NCBI GenBank assembly: GCA_934446565.1
Contig: CAKSEO010000045.1
Span: 1 to 19,529, forward strand
DNA from: an uncultured Oscillospiraceae bacterium
Lineage (GTDB): Bacteria; Bacillota; Clostridia; Oscillospirales; Ruminococcaceae
Length of the DNA stretch: 19,529 bases
Direction: 5' to 3'
Shown: positions 15,150 to 19,529 of the stretch, piece by piece
Numbering within the stretch: the stretch's first letter is position 1
How the letters are laid out: the number at the start of each line of letters is the position of its first letter
The notes under the pieces: model-generated
Told to the model about the DNA's origin: nothing
The model's input: the letters and a program-made list of their open reading frames with translations, nothing else
Database searches by the model: none
Translations under genes and position numbers: made by a program

Positions 15150-17227
15150 CGATTTACCATCGATAGAAAGTCGGGGTTCTGTATCTCTGTATCCGGCCTT
15201 GTCGGTCTGTAAGAGCCGCCTGAGCCTCCTGAGCCGCCTGAACCGCCGGACTGAGTCTTACGCGTAAATGTCGCCGTTGTAACGGAGCTTCTGGCTTCGC
15301 CGAAAAAGGCGATCGCCTTTATCGTTGTTGTCGTTGTTATCGTGAACTTGCCGCTGTATTCTGCGGAGGAAGCGGTGGGTTCCGTGCCGTCGGTGGTGTA
15401 ATGTATCTCTGCGCCATCGGTGGGGCAGGTGATCGTGACAGTCTGCGAACCGGTAAAGCTTCCGCCGTCCGGTGTAATGACCGGAGCCTCAACCGCCTTG
15501 AGCGCAGGAGTTATCACATAACCGCATACCGTGCATTTCTCTGCCGTTGTTTCGGTAGCTGCGCCTCCTGAAACGTGTGCAGACTTTTCGCCTGCAATGC
15601 CGCAGTCCGTGCATTCACGCCAGTGTCCGTCCTTGTCTGATTTCCATTCCCTTGACCATTTGTGGGCGGATACTAGGACCTCGGTGGAACCATTGCCTGC
15701 CTTGTAAAACTCGTTTTCCTCCGTCTTTGCGGTAACGTTGATAACAGTTCCCTCTTCCAGACCATCCGGGATAACGAAGCTGCCGCCGGTAATGGCGGTT
15801 TTGGTGCCGCCCACCGTGTAGAACAGTTCCGCAGTGGGAACATCGCTGAACTTTGCATTGTTGGGGTTAACCGCTGAAACGCTTACGGTTATCTTTGTGC
15901 CCGGTACTGCGGAGAACGGATCAGTAGTGACTGTCACAACGGGAACTGCCTTTTTGAACGATACCTCTACTTCCCGTGTGAGTATATTACCATTTAGCCC
16001 TTTTATGCCCGAAAGGTCGTAGTTTTCATCATCAACGGTCATGACCGCCTTGAACTTTCTGTTTTTAGAATTGGGGACAGCACTGCTGTCCGTCCATTCC
16101 CATCCCTCGGTCAGTTCTGCGTCCTTAAGCGCCTTTCCGTACTCAACGGAAGCCTCTGGATCTGTGATAACCGCCTTTGAGATAGTAAAAGCGCATTCTG
16201 CCGACTTTCCGGCGAGGTAGTCAAAACCGCTTCCGACGTACTTGACGGATATGATATGCTTCCCTGCATTCAGAGGATGAGTTATCTCTATCCTGACCTT
16301 TAACGTCCTATCCATATAGAGTACGCCGATGTCTTCGCCGTCCAGCATGAGTTTGAGCCTGTTTCCGACGACCGGTGCAGCGTCGATCTCAAGCTTTACT
16401 CCGTCAAGGCTCAGTTCAAAGTCCTGCTGCCTTACGTCGTTGTATGCGAGGTTTGCGACTATGCTGTTCCATTTCTTGCTGTTTTCCGGAGCAGACTGAA
16501 CATCGAACACGAAGTGCAGCGTATCCTTATAAGCCGGTGCCTTGTCGGTGTTTTCAAGCGTCAGCCGGTAATTTACCCTGACACTGTATTTGTCCGTTTT
16601 GAAGACGGTAAGCTTCGGATAGAAAAGAACGGTCGCAGTGTTAGCCGCCTTGCTCCAGCTGTTTCCGAGCTTTTTTAAAATGCTCGGATCGGTCAGGTCT
16701 GTGGTTTCAAGACCGCTGCCGAATTTCTGTTTTCCGGCAATGTCGATGTTATATAAGCAATTTGTGATACTGCCGTTTGTGTTTTCACCGACGGCGGCGC
16801 CGGCGTACAGGGAAACGGTGCTCTCTATCGTGCCGCTGTTGGAGCCGCAGATACCGCCGGATTTTCCGTCAGAAGACACATTGCCGGAAAAGAAGCAGTC
16901 CGTGATCGTTCCGGAGTTTTTGCCGCAGATACCGCCTGCGGTTCCGCCGCTTACAGCGACGTTATCCACAGCGCAGTTTTCGATCGTTCCGCCATCGTTG
17001 ACTGCACAGATGCCTCCGCTTACAGATTCGTTTTCGAAGGACGAATCGCCTTTAATGGTTGCTAAGTCAGCCGCTGTGATAGTGCTGCGCCATGTTTCGT
17101 TCTCTGCATATGCAGTCACTCCGCGCGCGATCCCCGGAAAAGTATCCGCCGGGAAGTACGACATAGCGCCTGCCGCAACAACGAACGCCGTTATTCCGCA
17201 CAGCGCACGTTTAAGTACTGTTTTCAA
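15146..17227 (-). CDS. Secreted multi-domain protein, N-terminal part (GLUG, Ig-like, CHB_HEX domains)
   Basis: 693 residues from a TTG start at 17227, chosen because GGAGG lies seven bases upstream and a signal peptide follows directly (MKTVLKRALCGITAFVVAAG, cleavage near AYA-E at 40/41); the longer ATG frame from 17410 has no ribosome site and overlaps the promoter. Residues 70-165 contain GLUG-like repeats (GGICxxNxGTIxNC). About 205-350 and 350-515 are beta-rich, Ig-like modules. About 522-575 is a small Cys/His segment (HWRECTDCG, CTVCGY). Residues 581-656 match the chitobiase C-terminal type domain (EIHYTTDGTEPT). A Gly/Ser linker (660-672) leads into the frameshift. No catalytic domain is recognised, so it is probably an adhesion, binding or structural component. 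Confidence 0.82.
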   Translation of the reverse strand: MKTVLKRALCGITAFVVAAGAMSYFPADTFPGIARGVTAYAENETWRSTITAADLATIKGDSSFENESVSGGICAVNDGGTIENCAVDNVAVSGGTAGGICGKNSGTITDCFFSGNVSSDGKSGGICGSNSGTIESTVSLYAGAAVGENTNGSITNCLYNIDIAGKQKFGSGLETTDLTDPSILKKLGNSWSKAANTATVLFYPKLTVFKTDKYSVRVNYRLTLENTDKAPAYKDTLHFVFDVQSAPENSKKWNSIVANLAYNDVRQQDFELSLDGVKLEIDAAPVVGNRLKLMLDGEDIGVLYMDRTLKVRIEITHPLNAGKHIISVKYVGSGFDYLAGKSAECAFTISKAVITDPEASVEYGKALKDAELTEGWEWTDSSAVPNSKNRKFKAVMTVDDENYDLSGIKGLNGNILTREVEVSFKKAVPVVTVTTDPFSAVPGTKITVSVSAVNPNNAKFSDVPTAELFYTVGGTKTAITGGSFVIPDGLEEGTVINVTAKTEENEFYKAGNGSTEVLVSAHKWSREWKSDKDGHWRECTDCGIAGEKSAHVSGGAATETTAEKCTVCGYVITPALKAVEAPVITPDGGSFTGSQTVTITCPTDGAEIHYTTDGTEPTASSAEYSGKFTITTTTTIKAIAFFGEARSSVTTATFTRKTQSGGSGGSGGSGGSYRPTRPDTEIQNPDFLSMVNR

Positions 17228-17329
17228 ATCATTACCTCCATATCTGCGCCTGCCATTTTCAGACAGGCTGCCGTCCAAATTGCTCTTTTTCTGCCTTGTC
17301 ATAAAACGCAGCAGGAATATTATAAGTGA

Positions 17330-17358
17330 ATTATACACCAAATTGCAGGCTTTGTTAA
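17330..17358 (-). promoter_or_regulatory. Promoter of the dockerin protein gene
   Basis: On the minus strand TTAACA (17358-17353) and TATAAT (17335-17330) are 17 bases apart. Transcription would begin about 95 bases before the TTG start, which excludes the longer ATG frame from 17410 as the translated form. Confidence 0.75.
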
Positions 17359-17442
17359 TAGTTTTCTTCCAACATGGAACAAAAGCGTTATAAATTTTGA
17401 TATTGGACAATTAAACTTAACGCTTCGTTTTAACAAGGACTT

Positions 17443-17589
17443 AGTCACCTCTAAAAGCCTCCTTCACGGCAGATTTCTATGACTTACCAGGAAACGTCGC
17501 TTCGCTACCTATTCATCATCTGCGTCGTTGCCATACCTTGAAATACAGCAAGTAAACGCATTATCCACCTGCGGCGGAAAACACTGCGG
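17443..17589 (-). repeat. Intergenic repeat, copy B (uninterrupted)
   Basis: Read on the minus strand, it aligns along its length with 13294-13506 but lacks about 66 bases of palindromic sequence. The two copies face each other and enclose the LytTR-PAS gene and the dockerin gene. The rest of the gap 17590-17885 holds only small hairpins, such as CAGCA/TGCTG near 17829-17847 followed by a T run; I see no gene there. Confidence 0.7.
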
Positions 17590-17952
17590 ATAAGCGAAAG
17601 CGCAGTCTGCGAAAGGCGCTTATTGATGACGAGCGTGTTCACTATCATCGGAGTTCGGGAGAAAGCCCGTATTTATTCGTGTTAATGCAGACAAAGCCTG
17701 TCTTGCTGACTCTGAGCGATTTTCAGCTGAATACGTTGTAGGGTACTTCGGGGAGCATTAACAGCTTCGGCTTTTCATCTTACTGAATCAACAGTCCTGA
17801 AATAAGTAAATCCCTCAAGCACGCAGCGCAGCATAGTTTCATTGCTGTCAGGCTTTTTTAGTTCAAGAATACTGAGAACGGAAAGCTAAGGCAACACCGC
17901 ACAAATCCCACGAATTAGGAACTAAGCACGATTAGTAAACAAACCGGTTGCA

Positions 17953-17976
17953 TAGTAAAATAAAAAATGGTATAAT
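17953..17976 (+). promoter_or_regulatory. Transposase promoter, predicted leaderless transcript
   Basis: TTGCAT (17948-17953) and TATAAT (17971-17976) are 17 bases apart. A start about seven bases after the -10 box falls on the ATG at 17983, and there is no Shine-Dalgarno sequence before that ATG. Confidence 0.65.
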
Positions 17977-17982
17977 AAAAGC

Positions 17983-18939
17983 ATGAATAAGCAGATAAGT
18001 TTATCGAACCTGGAGGACGAACTGTCACAGGTACGAACAAAGAAAAAAGAATTTCTGGAGCAGATAGAGCGAATAGTTCCGTGGAACAAATGGACATCAA
18101 TTATAAAGCCGTGCTATTATAAAGGAGAGCGCGGGAACAAACCATACGACCTGGAATTAATGCTGAGACTCTACCTGATACAGAATCTGTATAATTTAGC
18201 TGACGAAGCAACAGTTGCGGAAGTAACGGACAGCAGAGCGTTTTCTGATTTCTGCGGCGTGGAATCAAGCAATCAGATACCGGACGGAGATACGCTGGGA
18301 AGATTCAGAAATCTGTTGGTAAAAAACGAGCTGCAGGAAAAACTCTTTGCACAGGTAGTCGAACAGCTTACAGCAAGAGGGCTGATCCTGAAAAAGGGAA
18401 CGATAGTAGATTCAACGATAATAGCAGCGCCGACCTCCACGAAAAACAAGGAACGCAAACGTGACTCTGACGCACATCAGACGCGCAAGGGGAACATGTG
18501 GTATTTTGGCTATAAAGCGCATATCGGAGTTGATAAGGACAGCGGGCTTACGCATACTGTTAAAGCCACTCCGGCGAATGTTCACGATGTAACGATGATG
18601 TCTGAACTCCTTACCGGAGAGGAAGAAATCGTTTATGGCGACAGCGGTTATCTTGGCGCAGAAAAGCGTGAGGAAGCGATTGTAAAGAATCATTCCGGAA
18701 AAATGATAAAGTATAAATTGAACCGCCGTCCATCGCAGAGCAAGGACAATTCCGTCAGATCAAAGGCACAAATCAAACGCCGGGAAAGGGAGAAATCATC
18801 AGTCAGGTCAAAGGTTGAACACGTTTTGGGGGTAGTCAAAGGACTGCTCAGGTACCGAAAAACCCGGTATAAGGGTCTGCGAAAACAGACCGCTAAATTG
18901 AATATCATGTTCGCCCTGGCTGAATACCGAACCGTGTAA
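17983..18939 (+). CDS. IS5-family transposase
   Basis: A 318-residue DDE transposase of IS5 type, close to full length for the family. The N-terminal region has IVPWNKWTSIIKP and a helical DUF772-like part (KPYDLELMLRLYLIQNLYNLAD in two parts). The catalytic set is visible as D143 in GTIVDSTIIAAPTS, D227 in VYGDSGYLG and the glutamate in VRSKVEHVLGVVK (about 286). The basic region RRPSQSKDNSVRSKAQIKRRERE lies before the last motif. The frame is intact, so the protein could still be active, although the missing right end would prevent the element from moving itself; it might act on the related MITE copies with similar ends. Confidence 0.9.
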   Translation: MNKQISLSNLEDELSQVRTKKKEFLEQIERIVPWNKWTSIIKPCYYKGERGNKPYDLELMLRLYLIQNLYNLADEATVAEVTDSRAFSDFCGVESSNQIPDGDTLGRFRNLLVKNELQEKLFAQVVEQLTARGLILKKGTIVDSTIIAAPTSTKNKERKRDSDAHQTRKGNMWYFGYKAHIGVDKDSGLTHTVKATPANVHDVTMMSELLTGEEEIVYGDSGYLGAEKREEAIVKNHSGKMIKYKLNRRPSQSKDNSVRSKAQIKRREREKSSVRSKVEHVLGVVKGLLRYRKTRYKGLRKQTAKLNIMFALAEYRTV

Positions 18940-19042
18940 ATGCCAATAATACCCACATAAAGTGAGGTATAAGGACATGAAAAGAACACACGGATTAGAC
19001 GAGTGAGAGCTTGAACTGGTGAAGCTGCTGATGACAGACTGC

Positions 19043-19062
19043 CAGACCAACTTGTTGGTCTG
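19043..19062 (+). repeat. Palindrome 1 in the IS256 remnant
   Basis: CAGACCAAC (19043-19051) is exactly complementary to GTTGGTCTG (19054-19062). It interrupts the text between MTDCQT and IGDIQAKL, where the family reads on without a gap. Confidence 0.8.
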
Positions 19063-19195
19063 AGCCATAGGCGACATTCAGGCAAAGCTGAAAAAGCTGT
19101 TTGCCGGGACGATAGAGCAGATGCTCGAGGCAGAAATGGACAAACCTCTCGGCTACGAGAAGAACTCCGTAGCCGGGAATAACTCCAGAAACATT

Positions 19196-19261
19196 CGCAA
19201 ACAGGATGTTTGCGCAGCTGCCCCCAAAGTGCGGCATGGATGCCGCACAACATAGGGCAGC
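19196..19261 (+). repeat. Compound palindrome 2 in the IS256 remnant
   Basis: Three stems lie side by side: CGCAAACA/TGTTTGCG (19196-19203 and 19207-19214), GCTGCCC/GGGCAGC (19217-19223 and 19255-19261), and inside the latter GTGCGGCAT/ATGCCGCAC (19229-19237 and 19240-19248). The block separates NNSRNIR from GYGKKTI, which are adjacent in the family. Confidence 0.8.
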
Positions 19262-19424
19262 AGGCGGAATTGGTTACGGGAAAAAGACGATAATCAGCGA
19301 CTATGGCGAGTGCGAAATCGCTGTCCCACGCGACAGAAACGGCGATTTTGAGCCTAAAGTCATTGAAAAGCGACAGACAAGAACCGACGAGATCGAACAG
19401 AAAATCATGCAGATACGTACGCCG

Positions 19425-19441
19425 GCTGAACAAAGTTCAGC
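19425..19441 (+). repeat. Palindrome 3 in the IS256 remnant
   Basis: GCTGAAC (19425-19431) and GTTCAGC (19435-19441) with an AAA loop. It lies between the codons for the conserved YA(K) and GMSQRD and shifts the frame. Confidence 0.75.
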
Positions 19442-19529
19442 TAGGTATGTCTCAGCGTGACATCGAAGATACGTTAAAGCAGATCTACGGAACCGAAATT
19501 TCACAAGGCTTGGTTTCGCGTATAACCGA

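Larger units (their letters stand above)
17890..18939 (+). mobile_element. IS5-family insertion sequence, right end missing
   Basis: The left end begins GGCAACACCGCACAA at 17890, directly after CTAA, which fits the IS5 target YTAR. The same terminus is found on both MITE copies. After the transposase stop at 18939, the expected complementary end (TTGTGCGGTGTTGCC) is absent, and only 37 bases separate the stop from the ATG of an IS256-type gene. The right side therefore appears deleted or recombined, and the right boundary given is simply the end of the transposase gene. Confidence 0.65.
18977..19529 (+). pseudogene. IS256-family transposase remnant, interrupted and cut by window end
   Basis: The translated pieces match the N-terminal third of IS256/mutator-type transposases: ELELVKLLMTDC, GDIQAKLKKLFAGTIEQMLEAEMD, GYGKKTIISDYGECEIAVPRDR, FEPKVIEKRQTRTDEIEQKIM and GMSQRDIEDTLKQIYGTEISQG. 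The frame is broken by a TGA at 19004-19006 and by three insertions near 19045-19065 (about 18 bases, with a TGA), 19200-19270 (about 70 bases, frame change) and 19424-19443 (about 19 bases, frame change). Each insertion can fold into a tight hairpin. The gene runs past the window end, so the state of the catalytic part is unknown. Confidence 0.85.

Noticed and set aside
17228..17410. N-terminal extension of the dockerin protein from ATG 17410
   Set aside because: The promoter at 17330-17358 lies inside it and the signal peptide begins at the TTG with a good ribosome site.
17590..17885. Small RNA or gene in the gap before the IS5-type element
   Set aside because: Only short hairpins and scattered T runs are present, with no paired promoter and terminator and no coding frame.

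Overview
The window looks like chromosome of a fibre-degrading gut or rumen Firmicute, most likely Ruminococcus or a close Oscillospiraceae relative. The evidence is a type I dockerin, an NPDTG-type sortase signal, typical Firmicute lipoproteins and AAGGAGG ribosome binding sites, a cytosolic GH5 paired with a surface GH16, and the style of the insertion sequences. The genus is an inference from family resemblance; no rRNA is present.

Layout. 1-34: last codons of an upstream gene, probably a sugar-binding protein. 81-123: hairpin. 136-365: a small MITE-like element carrying a nested palindromic insertion. 389-7866: an arabinose uptake and catabolism operon on the + strand (double-ABC ATPase, two separate permeases, an intra-operon terminator, L-arabinose isomerase, an FGGY kinase in the ribulokinase position, L-ribulose-5-phosphate 4-epimerase, and a strong terminator). 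7930-8087: a second copy of the MITE family. 8156-10873: a minus-strand block with an AraC-type regulator, a GH16 lipoprotein and a leaderless-secretion (cytosolic) GH5. 10874-11094: divergent promoter region. 11095-13220: a sortase-anchored surface protein followed by a solute-binding lipoprotein with no permease nearby. 13294-13506 and 17443-17589: inverted copies of an intergenic repeat bracketing a LytTR-PAS regulator and a frameshifted, multi-domain, dockerin-bearing secreted protein. 17886-19529: an IS5-family element whose right end is missing, abutting a decayed IS256-family transposase gene that runs off the window.

How it fits together. The + operon imports a pentose (L-arabinose or an arabinose-like furanose, by context) and converts it to D-xylulose 5-phosphate. 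The minus block plausibly handles beta-glucan: GH16 cuts at the surface and GH5 finishes oligosaccharides in the cytoplasm, under the adjacent AraC-type regulator. The dockerin protein would be cellulosome- or surface-associated if the frameshift is not real or is bypassed.

The least ordinary pattern is a recurrence of palindrome insertions in non-essential DNA. In five places (one in the MITE, one in the intergenic repeat, three in the IS256 remnant) extra DNA that can fold into a stem-loop interrupts a sequence whose uninterrupted form is either present in this window or known from the family.
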